A stretch of 64,000 nucleotides of DNA from Polaromonas sp. JS666 (GTDB lineage Bacteria; Pseudomonadota; Gammaproteobacteria; Burkholderiales; Burkholderiaceae_C). The notes under the pieces are model-generated. The model did not search any database. It saw only the letters and a program-made list of their open reading frames with translations, and was not told where the DNA came from. The stretch spans positions 310,001 through 374,000 of the forward strand of contig NZ_FNHX01000004.1 of assembly GCF_900103405.1 (NCBI RefSeq). The letters are read 5' to 3'. Shown here piece after piece: positions 29,702 through 38,378 of the stretch; the first letter of the stretch is position 1; each line of letters opens with the position of its first letter. The position numbers were made by a program, and so were the translations under genes.

Positions 29702-30177
29702 TGCGCAATACCCAAATGAGGCTTCCGTTTTCCGTGCAGGTATTTCTGGTCGCCAGGCAAGGCGCCACCTGGTCAGTTCTTCTGCTTCAACGCAGCGCGC
29801 GGCCGGAACTGGCGCTGCCGGACTTCTGGCAAGGTATTTCCGGCGCACTGGAGCCGGGTGAGTCCTTCGAGGCAGCGGCGATCCGCGAAGTGCGTGAAGA
29901 AACTGCTATCAGCCTCTCATGCGCAAGCGACACCGGTTTCGAGCAGGTTTTCCCCATAAGGCCGGAGTGGCGCAACAAGTACGGGCCAGAACCCGTGCAC
30001 GTCCAGGAGAAAATCTTCTACGCAGTGGTCCCAGGGAAAGTCCATCCGGAGCTCTCGCATGAACACAAGGCATTTCGTTGGTGCAGCGAGGCGGAATCCC
30101 TCGCGCTGCTCACCTTCGCCAACAATGCGCAATGTGTTCAAGCCGTCTTCCGGGCGCTCGGTGGCGCGGAAACTTGA
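29701..30177 (+). CDS. nudB: Nudix hydrolase, NudB-like
   Basis: A Nudix pyrophosphohydrolase of 158 residues from GTG 29701, which overlaps the GNAT stop by one base. The Nudix box reads GALEPGESFEAAAIREVREE with Ala in place of the usual last Gly. DFWQGISGALEPGE resembles dihydroneopterin triphosphate pyrophosphatase, an enzyme of folate synthesis, although other substrates are possible. The folK gene is 17 kb away, so there is no cluster support. Confidence 0.75.
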   Translation: MRNTQMRLPFSVQVFLVARQGATWSVLLLQRSARPELALPDFWQGISGALEPGESFEAAAIREVREETAISLSCASDTGFEQVFPIRPEWRNKYGPEPVHVQEKIFYAVVPGKVHPELSHEHKAFRWCSEAESLALLTFANNAQCVQAVFRALGGAET

Positions 30178-30304
30178 CCCTTCATTTCAGTCACGCCGGA
30201 ATCCTCCCCTATGGACAAAAAGGACTGCGGATTCGCCTATAAAGCCATGACGAAAATCGCGGATCAGCCGAAGAACAAAAGCGCGCCAGCACATCGATGT
30301 GGAA

Positions 30305-31180
30305 CTAGGCAACTTCCAACGCGTTGACCGGAATCTTGAGATAGCTGACACCGTTTCCCTCAGGCGGCGGCAAGCCGCCCGCGCGAATATTGACCTGGAT
30401 GGAGGGAAGAATCAGCGTGGGCATGCCGAGTGTGGCGTCCCTTGCCGCGCGCATGGCCGCAAAAGCATCCTCAGAAATACCATCACGCACGTGGATGTTG
30501 GCCTTGCGCTGCTCGCCCACGGTGCTTTCCCATTGCGGCACGCGTTCGCCGGGCGGATAGTCGTGGCAGACGAAAATCCGGGTTTGCGCCGGCAATTGCA
30601 GCAGCTTGTGGATGGAGCGGTACAGCTGACGGGCGTCGCCACCCGGGAAGTCCGCGCGTGCTGTTCCCACGTCGGGCATGAAGAGCGTGTCGCCCACAAA
30701 CACCGCGTCACCCGCCAGGTAGGCCATGTCCGCGGGCGTGTGGCCGGGCACGTGCAGCGCGCTCATCTCCAAGTCGCCTAGCGCGAATGTCTCGCCGTCC
30801 TTGAACAAGTGGTCAAACTGGCTGCCGTCCGGTACGAATAAAGGCTCCAGGTTGAAGATTTTCTTGAACGTGGACTGCACGGCGCGTATGTGTTCGCCAA
30901 TAGCAATCTTGCCGCCGGTGCGCGCCTTCAGGTAATGGGCTGCCGACAGATGGTCGGCGTGTGCATGGGTTTCCAGAATCCACCCGACGTGAAGGCCTTG
31001 TTGCTCCACATAGGCCAACACATGGTCAGCCAGCTCCGTGCTGGTGCGCCCCGACTTGAAGTCATAACCGAGCACCGGGTCGATGATGGCCGCCTGCCCC
31101 GTGCCGCGATCCGCCACGACATAGGTGACAGTCCCGGTCACGGTATCAAAAAAGGCCTGTGGATTGAGCGGGGTTTGCAT
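30305..31180 (-). CDS. MBL-fold hydrolase of the persulfide dioxygenase/Blh type
   Basis: A 291-residue metallo-beta-lactamase fold protein. The metal motif is THAHADHLSAAHYLK, with further ligands in HVPGHTPADM and FVCHDYPP; this order matches ETHE1-like persulfide dioxygenases and the Blh protein of bigR operons. It likely oxidises glutathione persulfide during sulfide detoxification. The ATG 31180 is preferred because the upstream start at 31231 would lie inside the operator. It diverges from the ArsR-type regulator. Confidence 0.87.
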   Translation of the reverse strand: MQTPLNPQAFFDTVTGTVTYVVADRGTGQAAIIDPVLGYDFKSGRTSTELADHVLAYVEQQGLHVGWILETHAHADHLSAAHYLKARTGGKIAIGEHIRAVQSTFKKIFNLEPLFVPDGSQFDHLFKDGETFALGDLEMSALHVPGHTPADMAYLAGDAVFVGDTLFMPDVGTARADFPGGDARQLYRSIHKLLQLPAQTRIFVCHDYPPGERVPQWESTVGEQRKANIHVRDGISEDAFAAMRAARDATLGMPTLILPSIQVNIRAGGLPPPEGNGVSYLKIPVNALEVA

Positions 31181-31216
31181 GGACCGGGTTCCCTCATTCA
31201 AGGTGTGGACCTCTAC

Positions 31217-31236
31217 ATTATATATTTTCATATAAT
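31217..31236. promoter_or_regulatory. BigR/SqrR-type operator
   Basis: ATTATAT-N6-ATATAAT is an AT-rich inverted repeat between the divergent hydrolase and ArsR genes, in an otherwise GC-rich region. Its place and style fit the operator known for BigR, which covers the promoter of its own operon. Confidence 0.75.
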
Positions 31237-31256
31237 ATTAAGCATTCCCCCTGCGC

Positions 31257-31592
31257 ATGGCCATGAAATCATCCCCTCCGGTTTTAGACACCGGACAACT
31301 TCGCAACGCTGCCGCACAAGCCGTGGGCACACTGAAGGCCCTGGCCAATGAAGACCGGCTGCTGCTGCTCTGCCAGCTCTCGCAGGGTGAACGCTGCGTG
31401 AGCGAACTGGAGCAGGACCTGGGCATACGCCAGCCCACGCTGTCCCAGCAGCTCAGCGTGCTGCGCAATGAAGGCATGATTACCCCGCGCCGTGAAGGCA
31501 AGAACATCTACTACAGCGTGGCCGACCCCGGGACGCTGGAAATCCTGGCGCTGCTCTATCGCCTCTATTGCCCTCAAGGAAGTAAACGATGA
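31257..31592 (+). CDS. bigR: ArsR family persulfide-sensing regulator (BigR/SqrR type)
   Basis: A 111-residue winged-helix repressor (109 from the ATG at 31263). [27 protein letters not shown] carries one conserved Cys and the recognition helix; RLYCPQG carries the second. In BigR and SqrR these two cysteines form a di- or tetrasulfide on exposure to sulfane sulfur and release DNA. An additional Cys lies in LLLLCQL. It overlaps the following YeeE/YedE gene by four bases and faces the hydrolase across its operator. Confidence 0.9.
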   Translation: MAMKSSPPVLDTGQLRNAAAQAVGTLKALANEDRLLLLCQLSQGERCVSELEQDLGIRQPTLSQQLSVLRNEGMITPRREGKNIYYSVADPGTLEILALLYRLYCPQGSKR

Positions 31593-32023
31593 CCTTGGAC
31601 TGGAACGCCTTCACACCCTGGCCCGCGCTGGCGGGCGGGCTGCTCATAGGCCTGGCCGCGGCGATGTTCGTGCTGCTCAACGGGCGCATCGCCGGCATCA
31701 GCGGAATTCTGGGCGGGCTACTCAAGCCGGTGCGCGGCGACGCCGGCTGGCGCGTGGCTTTTGTCGTCGGGCTCATAGGCGCTCCGTGGGCCTACGCCGC
31801 ATTCTCGGCCTTGCCGCGTGTGCAGGTGGATGCCGGCTATGGCGTGCTGGTCGCCGCCGGATTGCTGGTGGGCATAGGCACGCGCTACGGCGCGGGTTGC
31901 ACCAGCGGCCATGGTGTGTGCGGGCTTTCAAGGCTGTCAGCGCGTTCGCTGGTGGCCACCGTGATTTTCATGGGCGCGGGTTTTGCCGTGGTGTTCCTGG
32001 TGCGCCACCTGTTCAAGTTTTAG
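31589..32023 (+). CDS. YeeE/YedE (PmpA-type) sulfur transporter, first half
   Basis: A 144-residue inner-membrane protein with four hydrophobic segments. It carries the signature [19 protein letters not shown], whose cysteines are thought to relay sulfur in YeeE-like thiosulfate transporters. It starts inside the bigR stop. The second half-protein follows 10 bases later, the usual split arrangement in bigR operons. Confidence 0.9.
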   Translation: MTLDWNAFTPWPALAGGLLIGLAAAMFVLLNGRIAGISGILGGLLKPVRGDAGWRVAFVVGLIGAPWAYAAFSALPRVQVDAGYGVLVAAGLLVGIGTRYGAGCTSGHGVCGLSRLSARSLVATVIFMGAGFAVVFLVRHLFKF

Positions 32024-32033
32024 GAGAAAAACC

Positions 32034-32450
32034 ATGCTGATGCTGTCCTCCCTGCTGGCCGGCCTGGTATTTGGCCTGGGCCTGATCGTCTCGGGCATGG
32101 CCAATCCGGCCAAGGTGCTCGGCTTCCTGGACCTTGCCGGCTCTTGGGACCCCTCGCTGGCCTTTGTCATGGCCGGCGCCATCGCCGTGGGTTTCTTCGC
32201 CTTCCTTCTGGCCAAAAAACGGCGCCTGTCCCTGCTGGGCGCCGAGATGAAACTGCCAGCCGCGGGCCGCATCGACCGCAGGCTGATGGCCGGCAGCCTG
32301 CTGTTCGGCGTGGGCTGGGGCCTGGCCGGGTTCTGCCCAGGCCCGGGCCTCGTGGCCCTGGGCATGGGAGAACCCAAAGCCGCGGTGTTTGTGCTGGCCA
32401 TGCTGGCCGGCATGGCGACCTTCGAGCTGATCGAAAGGCGACGGCCGTAG
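32034..32450 (+). CDS. YeeE/YedE (PmpB-type) sulfur transporter, second half
   Basis: A 138-residue membrane protein. LIVSGMANPAKVLGFLDLAG and WGLAGFCPGPGLVALG are the family motifs, the Cys of the latter being conserved. TAGGAG stands just before ATG 32034. With the preceding half it should move a reduced sulfur species across the inner membrane. It ends the bigR operon; a palindrome and T-run follow at 32496-32529. Confidence 0.9.
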   Translation: MLMLSSLLAGLVFGLGLIVSGMANPAKVLGFLDLAGSWDPSLAFVMAGAIAVGFFAFLLAKKRRLSLLGAEMKLPAAGRIDRRLMAGSLLFGVGWGLAGFCPGPGLVALGMGEPKAAVFVLAMLAGMATFELIERRRP

Positions 32451-32495
32451 CCCGCGGTGCGCAGCTATACCGCCTGGGCCAGGTACCCGATTGAC

Positions 32496-32529
32496 TGTCC
32501 GCATGCGGACAATTGAGCCTCTTTTTTTT
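32496..32529. terminator. 16-bp palindrome followed by T8; terminator or operator
   Basis: TGTCCGCATGCGGACA (32496-32511) is a perfect palindrome; a run of eight T residues occupies 32522-32529, ten bases later. The gap is long for a standard terminator of the sulfide operon, so the palindrome may instead be a regulator site for the signalling locus downstream. Confidence 0.5.
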
Positions 32530-32588
32530 GACTCGCCCCCTTATTCAAGCGAAATAGGCGGGGGACCCCTGTCATATCTGGCAGGGTA

Positions 32589-32605
32589 AAGCTTGATTCA
32601 AGCTT
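32589..32605. promoter_or_regulatory. 17-bp inverted repeat before the acyl synthase gene
   Basis: AAGCTTGA-T-TCAAGCTT has perfect eight-base arms around one base, 45 bases before the ATG at 32651. A related half TTCAAGC occurs at 32544-32550. Position and symmetry suggest an operator for a dimeric regulator. Confidence 0.6.
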
Positions 32606-32650
32606 GCACGGCGCATAGACTGCGCGAACATCAAAAAAAGAAATGATGCA

Positions 32651-33318
32651 ATGACGACCTCCATGAACCACCACGCACCAGCCGCCTTTCAAGCTCTGCG
32701 CCAGCCCCTGGATGCTCCGGTAACCATTTTTCCCAACGGGGGATACCCCTTTGTGTCACCCCAGCAGGAAAATTTTATCGAGGAAATCACGCTGTCCCAT
32801 CTGGACACCGCATCAAAACTGGAAAAAGTGCAGGGCCTTCGCGACCACATCAAGCTGCCGTCCGGATGCCGCAACGAGCAGTTCTTTGAACAAGAAAAAA
32901 AAGAGACGAATTGGGTTTGGTGTTTGCGTTCGAGGTCAGTCGGGCCGTAATTGGCACCTTAAGACTGGTTCCCATGCACAAGGGACTGACATCACTTGAA
33001 AAGCTGCTGGCGCAGAGACAATTGATCGACCCGGCAACCTGCCAACGCAGCTGGGAAATCGGGCGCCTTGTATTGAATCCCGATTACCGGGGTGGCCCCG
33101 ATCTCGTGAAGAGATGCGTATTTCTCGGCGTTTCGTATTTCGCCCAGCATACCGATGGGCAATACCTCTTTGCCTCTTGCTCGCCCGTGCTGAGCCGCCT
33201 ATACAGGCGATTCGGGCTTTCCACCATCGTCAACAATTTGCGGGTCGATGGAACGGACGGATCGTATGTTCTGATGCGTGGACGGGTCTCGGACGTTCTG
33301 AAAGCATCGGCATGCTGA
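32651..33318 (+). pseudogene. GNAT/FeeM-like N-acyl synthase, split by a -1 frameshift at A8
   Basis: Two overlapping plus-strand frames read as one protein. Frame one (32651-32950, 99 codons) carries the N-terminal part up to FFEQEKK. Frame two (32911-33318) carries ELGLVFAFEVSRAVIGTLRL, then SWEIGRLVLNPDYRGG and LSRLYRRFGLSTI, the pattern of FeeM-type N-acyl amino-acid and autoinducer-like synthases. Moving back one base in the eight-A run at 32895-32902 joins them into about 222 residues, a normal size. It may be a programmed frameshift, a sequencing error or a recent knockout. It directly precedes a CqsS-like sensor kinase gene. Confidence 0.7.
32895..32902 (+). other. A8 slippery run at the frame junction
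   Basis: In the upstream frame the run reads GAA-AAA-AAA-GAG, which contains the heptamer A-AAA-AAA expected for -1 slippage. After the shift the next codons are AGA-GAC-GAA-TTG and reading continues to 33318. No obvious stimulatory hairpin follows. Confidence 0.65.
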
Positions 33319-33428
33319 TACTCAAGCTCCGGGGGCTGCTGTCATAAGGAACGGCGCTCTTTCGCATGGCACCGAAAAAACCGGCACCTGGCTCAAAGGG
33401 CTTTGTGCACCTGGGGAGTTGAAAAAAC

Positions 33429-35147
33429 ATGGGTTGGTTCAAAAAGCTCTTTGGCTACTACGAGGCCTACCATGCGCACGGCAGGCCGCTGCTCAAATAC
33501 ATCGGCATCATCGGTGCGCTGACCTATGTGGTGTTTTACCTGATACGGTTCACGAAACCGAATCCCCGCCCTTACGACGATCTTGCAATTCGGCTGCCGG
33601 TTGTTGTCCTGTTTACCGTGCTGGCCTTGAGAAGCCATTGGCCCGAAAAATTTAAAAAATACTACTTTGCCTACTCTTACTGGGCACTGATTTTTTGCCT
33701 GCCGTTTGCCAATGTATTTCTGTCGCTGATGCGGCACGGAGGCATCCCGTCAATCTCCAATTGTTTTATCGCGCTGAGTTTCCTGGTCATGCTGACCGAC
33801 TGGCGCAATACGATTGTCATGCTCTTGATCGGGGGAGGCGCGGCAACGCTGCTTTACACCGCCATCACGCCTCATCCGGCGGTGCCCATGGACATGGTGG
33901 CTCAACTTCCCGCGTACCTGTTGATTCTTGTCGGCGGCGCGGCGTTCAAGCTCTCGGAAAGGCAGATCGATGCCGAAAAACTGCGTATTGCGAACTCTCT
34001 GGCCGGCTCGATTGCCCACGAAATGCGCAATCCACTGGGACAAGCCAGGATGAGCCTGGAAAGCATCGGGGAGATGCTGCCTGCCGCGGACACAGCCATC
34101 CCCGCCGAGCACGTTTCCCGTATGCGCCAGTACGTCAACATGGGTGAAATTGCGGTGCACAGGGGCCACCAGGTGATTGACCTGATTCTTGGGTCGCTCA
34201 AGTCCAGCGCGGTGGACCGCAGCAAGTTTGAATACCTGTCCGCTGCGAAGGCGACGCAAAAAGCGGTGGATGAATACAGTTTTATCGAGCGAAACGTCCG
34301 CGATGATTCTGGCAATCTGCGCGACAGAGTCACGGTGCGTGTCGTCAAGGACTTCGTTTTTTATGGCGATGAGACTCCCTACGTTTTTGTGCTCTTCAAT
34401 CTGATCAAAAATGCGCTTTATTACCTCGAGCAAAGGTCGGACGGGATCATCGTGCTGACGGTGGCCGATCACAAGGTGATCGTCAGGGACACGGGGCCCG
34501 GTATCTCCAAGGAGGTTCTGGCTCACCTGTTCGAGTCCTTCATGACTTCGGGAAAAGCCGGAGGGACGGGCCTTGGGCTCTCTTATTGCAAACGGACCAT
34601 GCAAAGCTTTGGGGGTGACATCCATTGCGAGTCCGTGCAGGGTGAATTCACACAATTCACGCTCAGCTTCCCGGTGGCGCCGCACACCGGGATGGGCAAA
34701 ACTCCCGAGACCTTGCAAGCGCCCATGCCGCCCGTCGCCAAACCTGTCATCCCCGGCGATGTGCTGGAAGGCCGAACCGTGATACTGGCCGAAGACGACG
34801 AACTGAACCGTTTGATGGTCGGCGACTGCCTGAAAAGCTGGGGCTTGACAGTGCTGGAGGCCGAAGGAGGACGCCAGGTTCTGGCCCATTTGGACAATAC
34901 GCCGGGCGTCGACTTGATCTTGATGGACATGAATATGCCCGGCTTGAATGGCGTGCAAACGACACAAGCGATCCGGTCACGGGACTGGGAGCATCAGGGA
35001 ATTTTTATCCTTGCACTCAGCGGAAACTCCAATGAGCTTGATGTCAAAACCGCCCTCGGCGCGGGCATGAACGGCTACGTCCTGAAAAATGGCGACATGA
35101 AGTTGCTGCAGGGGAAAATGCTGGAGGCGCTGGCCGCAACACAGTAG
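33429..35147 (+). CDS. Hybrid sensor histidine kinase with CqsS/LqsS-like membrane sensor
   Basis: A 572-residue membrane kinase. Residues 1-180 form six or seven hydrophobic segments; YYEAYHAHGRPLLKYIGIIG and RPYDDLAIRL closely resemble the sensor of CqsS-type autoinducer kinases. The phospho-acceptor is H197 in GSIAHEMRNPL. The ATPase domain has NLIKNALYY, DTGPGIS and GGTGLGLSYCKR. A receiver domain follows from about residue 455 with acceptor D500 in LILMDMNMPG. Known CqsS/LqsS kinases detect alpha-hydroxyketones made by CqsA-type aminotransferases; no such gene is in the window. The neighbour is instead an acyl synthase-like gene, 110 bases upstream. Confidence 0.85.
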   Translation: MGWFKKLFGYYEAYHAHGRPLLKYIGIIGALTYVVFYLIRFTKPNPRPYDDLAIRLPVVVLFTVLALRSHWPEKFKKYYFAYSYWALIFCLPFANVFLSLMRHGGIPSISNCFIALSFLVMLTDWRNTIVMLLIGGGAATLLYTAITPHPAVPMDMVAQLPAYLLILVGGAAFKLSERQIDAEKLRIANSLAGSIAHEMRNPLGQARMSLESIGEMLPAADTAIPAEHVSRMRQYVNMGEIAVHRGHQVIDLILGSLKSSAVDRSKFEYLSAAKATQKAVDEYSFIERNVRDDSGNLRDRVTVRVVKDFVFYGDETPYVFVLFNLIKNALYYLEQRSDGIIVLTVADHKVIVRDTGPGISKEVLAHLFESFMTSGKAGGTGLGLSYCKRTMQSFGGDIHCESVQGEFTQFTLSFPVAPHTGMGKTPETLQAPMPPVAKPVIPGDVLEGRTVILAEDDELNRLMVGDCLKSWGLTVLEAEGGRQVLAHLDNTPGVDLILMDMNMPGLNGVQTTQAIRSRDWEHQGIFILALSGNSNELDVKTALGAGMNGYVLKNGDMKLLQGKMLEALAATQ

Positions 35148-35212
35148 CCGGCGAAATATTCGGTACGGTGAAGCCTCTTACGGCGGGATACCCGAGGCAT
35201 ACGTCGCCGTAG

Positions 35213-35240
35213 CCCTTGCACAGGGAGCAGCCTGCAAGGG
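35213..35240 (+). repeat. 8-bp stem with 12-base loop after the kinase gene
   Basis: CCCTTGCA (35213-35220) pairs with TGCAAGGG (35233-35240). There is no T-run, so it is at best a weak terminator or an mRNA hairpin ahead of gloA. Confidence 0.4.
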
Positions 35241-35292
35241 AATCCAGGATTGACGACAATGGGCGAACCACGACTCACCAGGCCATCGTCCT

Positions 35293-35703
35293 ATGCGACT
35301 CCTACACACCATGCTGCGCGTTGGCAATCTCCAGCGCTCCATTGATTTTTACACCCAGGTGCTCGGCATGAAGCTGCTGCGCACTTCGGAAAACCCCGAG
35401 TACAAATACAGCCTGGCTTTTGTCGGCTACGGCAACAACCCCGAGCATGCCGAGATCGAGCTGACCTACAACTGGGGCACCGACAGCTACGACATGGGCA
35501 CGGCCTTCGGCCATATCGCGCTGGGCGTGCCGGATGTGTATGCGGCCTGCGAAAAAATCAAGGCCGCGGGCGGCAATGTCACGCGCGAGGCCGGCCCCGT
35601 GAAGGGCGGCACTACCGTGATTGCCTTCGTGACGGACCCGGACGGCTACAAGATCGAGTTGATCCAGCGCACTGAATACGCAACCGGCGCGGGCCTGCGT
35701 TAG
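35293..35703 (+). CDS. gloA: Lactoylglutathione lyase (glyoxalase I)
   Basis: A 136-residue VOC-fold enzyme that converts the methylglyoxal-glutathione hemithioacetal to S-lactoylglutathione. The metal ligands H5, E56, H74 and E122 fall at the same numbers as in the E. coli enzyme, indicating the nickel/cobalt-type class. N-terminus [19 protein letters not shown] and [15 protein letters not shown] are diagnostic. It is convergent with eda. Confidence 0.95.
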   Translation: MRLLHTMLRVGNLQRSIDFYTQVLGMKLLRTSENPEYKYSLAFVGYGNNPEHAEIELTYNWGTDSYDMGTAFGHIALGVPDVYAACEKIKAAGGNVTREAGPVKGGTTVIAFVTDPDGYKIELIQRTEYATGAGLR

Positions 35704-35706
35704 GCC

Positions 35707-36363
35707 TTACTCGCGCTGCAAACGGCAAGCCTGCTGCGCCAGCGCCGTTACCTGCGCCCAGTCGCCGCGCGCCAGCACGTCGGCCGGCGTCAACCAGGAG
35801 CCGCCCACGCAGACCACATTGGGCAGGCTTAAAAATTCCGCGGCGTTGGCCGTGGAAACGCCGCCCGTGGGGCAAAAACGCACGTCGCCGAAAGGGCCGC
35901 TCCAGGCCTTGAGCATGGCCGGGCCGCCGGCCTGCATGGCCGGGAAAAACTTCAGTTCGGTCAGCCCGTCTTCCTGGGCCATCATGATTTCGCTGCCGGT
36001 GGCCACGCCGGGTAGCAGGGGTAGGCCGGCGTCGCGGCAGGCCTGGCCCACGGCATGGGTGTAACCCGGGCTCACGGCAAAACGCGCGCCGGCCATGGCG
36101 CAGGCCTGGGCGTCGGCGGCGCTGCGCACCGTGCCGGCGCCGGTGACGGCCTCGGGCACGTCGCGCGCGATGGCTTCGATGCAGGCCAGGGCCTGCGGCG
36201 TGCGCAGCGTGACTTCCAGCATGCGTATGCCGCCGGCCACCAGCGCGCGCGCCAGCAGCACCGCCTGTTTCACGTCGGTCAGCACGATGACAGGTATCAC
36301 CGGCGCATCCTGCATCACCTGCAGGGCGGTCAGCTTGCCGCCGGGTTTGATGTTCACATCCAC
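35707..36363 (-). CDS. eda: 2-dehydro-3-deoxy-6-phosphogluconate aldolase
   Basis: A 218-residue class I aldolase of the Entner-Doudoroff pathway. The catalytic Glu is in [13 protein letters not shown] and the Schiff-base Lys in [14 protein letters not shown]. The start is GTG 36363, with GGAG seven bases upstream, and it overlaps the edd stop by ten bases, so translation is coupled. It gives pyruvate and glyceraldehyde 3-phosphate from KDPG, and could also serve the kdgK product made by the 13.6 kb operon. Confidence 0.93.
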   Translation of the reverse strand: MDVNIKPGGKLTALQVMQDAPVIPVIVLTDVKQAVLLARALVAGGIRMLEVTLRTPQALACIEAIARDVPEAVTGAGTVRSAADAQACAMAGARFAVSPGYTHAVGQACRDAGLPLLPGVATGSEIMMAQEDGLTELKFFPAMQAGGPAMLKAWSGPFGDVRFCPTGGVSTANAAEFLSLPNVVCVGGSWLTPADVLARGDWAQVTALAQQACRLQRE

Positions 36364-38171
36364 GATAAAGCTCCTTCTTCGGCCGTCAGCGCGTGGCGGC
36401 GCATGCCGGTAAACAATTCACGGCCCATGCCGACGGCATTGCCTGCGCGCAATTCGGCGGGCATGGTGTCCACGGGCCTGGCAGCCCATTCCGCCTTCGC
36501 CACCAAGACCTTGAGTTCGCCGTTGACGGCGTCGACACGGATCAGATCGCCGTCGCGCACCTTGGCCAGCGGGCCGCCGGCGGCCGCTTCGGGCGAGACG
36601 TGGATGGCGGCCGGCACCTTGCCGGAGGCGCCGCTCATGCGGCCGTCGGTGACCAGCGCGACCTTGAAACCCTTGCCCTGCAGCACGGCCAGCGGCGGCG
36701 TGAGTTTGTGCAGCTCGGGCATGCCATTGGCCTGCGGGCCCTGCCAGCGCACCACGCAAACCACGTCGCGGTTGAGCTCGCCGGCGTTGAAGGCCAGGTG
36801 CAGAGCTTCCTGCGAATCAAATACCCGGGCCGGCGCCTCGATCACATGACGGTCGTCGGGCACGGCCGAGACCTTGATCACGCTGCGGCCCAGGTTGCCC
36901 TGCAGCAGCTTGAGGCCGCCGGTGGCGCTAAAGGGTTTAGCGGGAGAACGCACGATGGTCTCGTCCTTCGAGGCTCCCACCTCATGCCAGGCCAGGGCCG
37001 CGCCGGCCAGTGCCGGCTCGCGCGTGTATTCGCGGATACCGCCTGCGCGCACCGTGAGTACGTCCTCATGCATGAAGCCCGCGTCCAGCAGCTCGCGAAT
37101 GATGAAACCGGGGCCGCCCGCGGCCTGGAACTGGTTCACGTCGGCGCTGCCGTTGGGGTAGACATGGGCCAAGGTGGGCACCACATCGGAGAGGTCGGAA
37201 AAATCATTCCAGTCGATCACGATGCCGGCCGAATGCGCCACCGCCACCCAGTGGATCAGGTGGTTGGTGGAACCGCCCGTGGCCAGCAGCGCGACCATGG
37301 CGTTGACAATGGCCTTCTCGTCAACGATCAGGCCTATAGGCGCGAAACGCTTGGCCTTGACGATGCCCAGCACGGTGCGCGCCGCCTCGCGCGTGAGTTC
37401 CTCGCGCAGGGCGTTGCCCGGGTTCACAAAGGCGGTGCCGGGCACATGCAGGCCCATGGCCTCGAGCAGCAGCTGGTTGCTGTTGGCGGTGCCGTAGAAG
37501 GTGCAGGTGCCAGGGCTGTGGTAGGACTTGAACTCGGAATCCAGCAAGGCATCACGGCCAACCAGGCCCTGCGCGGCCTGCTCACGCACATGGGCTTTTT
37601 CCTTGTTGGGGATGCCGGAAGTCATGGGCCCGGCCGGCACAAAGACCGTGGGCAGGTGGCCGAACTGCAGCGCGCCTATCAAGAGACCCGGCACGATCTT
37701 GTCGCACACGCCCAGCATCAGCGCCGCATCGAACATGTCGTGCGAGAGCGCTATCGCCGTACCCATGGCGATCACGTCCCGGCTGAAGAGGCTCAGCTCC
37801 ATGCCGCTGGTGCCCTGGGTGACGCCGTCGCACATGGCGGGCACGCCGCCGGCCACCTGGGCCGTGGCGCCCAGCTTGCGGGCTTCGTCCTTGATGAAAG
37901 CCGGGTATGCCTGCAAAGGCGTGTGCGCCGACAGCATGTCGTTGTAGGCGGTGACGATGGCGATGTTGGGCGCGCGCTGCGTCACCACCTTGAAACGGTC
38001 GTCCAGCGGCATGCCCGCGAAGGCGTGCGCCACGTTGGCACAACCCATGCGGTCCATGCCGGGGTCGCGCGTGGAAGCCGCATGCAATTGCGCGAGGTAG
38101 GCCTCGCGCGTGGGTCGGCTGCGCGCGGCGATACGCGCGGTGATGTCTGAGACTTTGGAATGAAGGGCCAT
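36354..38171 (-). CDS. edd: 6-phosphogluconate dehydratase
   Basis: A 605-residue IlvD/Edd-family dehydratase, full length for Edd. [28 protein letters not shown] and [12 protein letters not shown] provide the iron-sulfur cysteines and family motifs. It converts 6-phosphogluconate to KDPG. It starts at ATG 38171 and is followed by eda in the same transcript. The upstream region carries GGTAAC-type repeats that look like operators. Confidence 0.95.
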   Translation of the reverse strand: MALHSKVSDITARIAARSRPTREAYLAQLHAASTRDPGMDRMGCANVAHAFAGMPLDDRFKVVTQRAPNIAIVTAYNDMLSAHTPLQAYPAFIKDEARKLGATAQVAGGVPAMCDGVTQGTSGMELSLFSRDVIAMGTAIALSHDMFDAALMLGVCDKIVPGLLIGALQFGHLPTVFVPAGPMTSGIPNKEKAHVREQAAQGLVGRDALLDSEFKSYHSPGTCTFYGTANSNQLLLEAMGLHVPGTAFVNPGNALREELTREAARTVLGIVKAKRFAPIGLIVDEKAIVNAMVALLATGGSTNHLIHWVAVAHSAGIVIDWNDFSDLSDVVPTLAHVYPNGSADVNQFQAAGGPGFIIRELLDAGFMHEDVLTVRAGGIREYTREPALAGAALAWHEVGASKDETIVRSPAKPFSATGGLKLLQGNLGRSVIKVSAVPDDRHVIEAPARVFDSQEALHLAFNAGELNRDVVCVVRWQGPQANGMPELHKLTPPLAVLQGKGFKVALVTDGRMSGASGKVPAAIHVSPEAAAGGPLAKVRDGDLIRVDAVNGELKVLVAKAEWAARPVDTMPAELRAGNAVGMGRELFTGMRRHALTAEEGALSWM

Positions 38172-38236
38172 GGTGGGGCTTTAGGGAGTTTGGGTGGCGG
38201 GGCACCGGGTCACCGTAACTTTATTACTGACTCTAT

Positions 38237-38287
38237 GGTAACGGGTTACCGGCCATTTCACGCCAGTGTGGTTACGGTACGGTTACC
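38237..38287. promoter_or_regulatory. GGTAAC/GTTACC operator cluster before edd
   Basis: A perfect palindrome GGTAAC-GG-GTTACC spans 38237-38250. A second element GGTTACGGTACGGTTACC spans 38270-38287 and repeats the same GGTTAC unit. The sites lie 66-116 bases before the edd start. The style suggests a LacI- or GntR-type repressor of the Entner-Doudoroff genes; no regulator gene is adjacent. Confidence 0.6.
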
Positions 38288-38378
38288 AAACACTCTGCCC
38301 GCGAGGCGGTGCGTCGGGCGTCAGCCCTGCGCCTTTGCGCTTGTCAGCGGCCCGCTATGCCGAACGGCACCCGACAGC

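Noticed and set aside
33366..33421. Very short open frame between the acyl synthase and the kinase
   Set aside because: Under 20 codons with no evidence of translation; a signal-peptide precursor was considered, but nothing supports it.
36393..38150. 585-codon open frame on the plus strand
   Set aside because: Shadow of edd, whose own motifs are complete.
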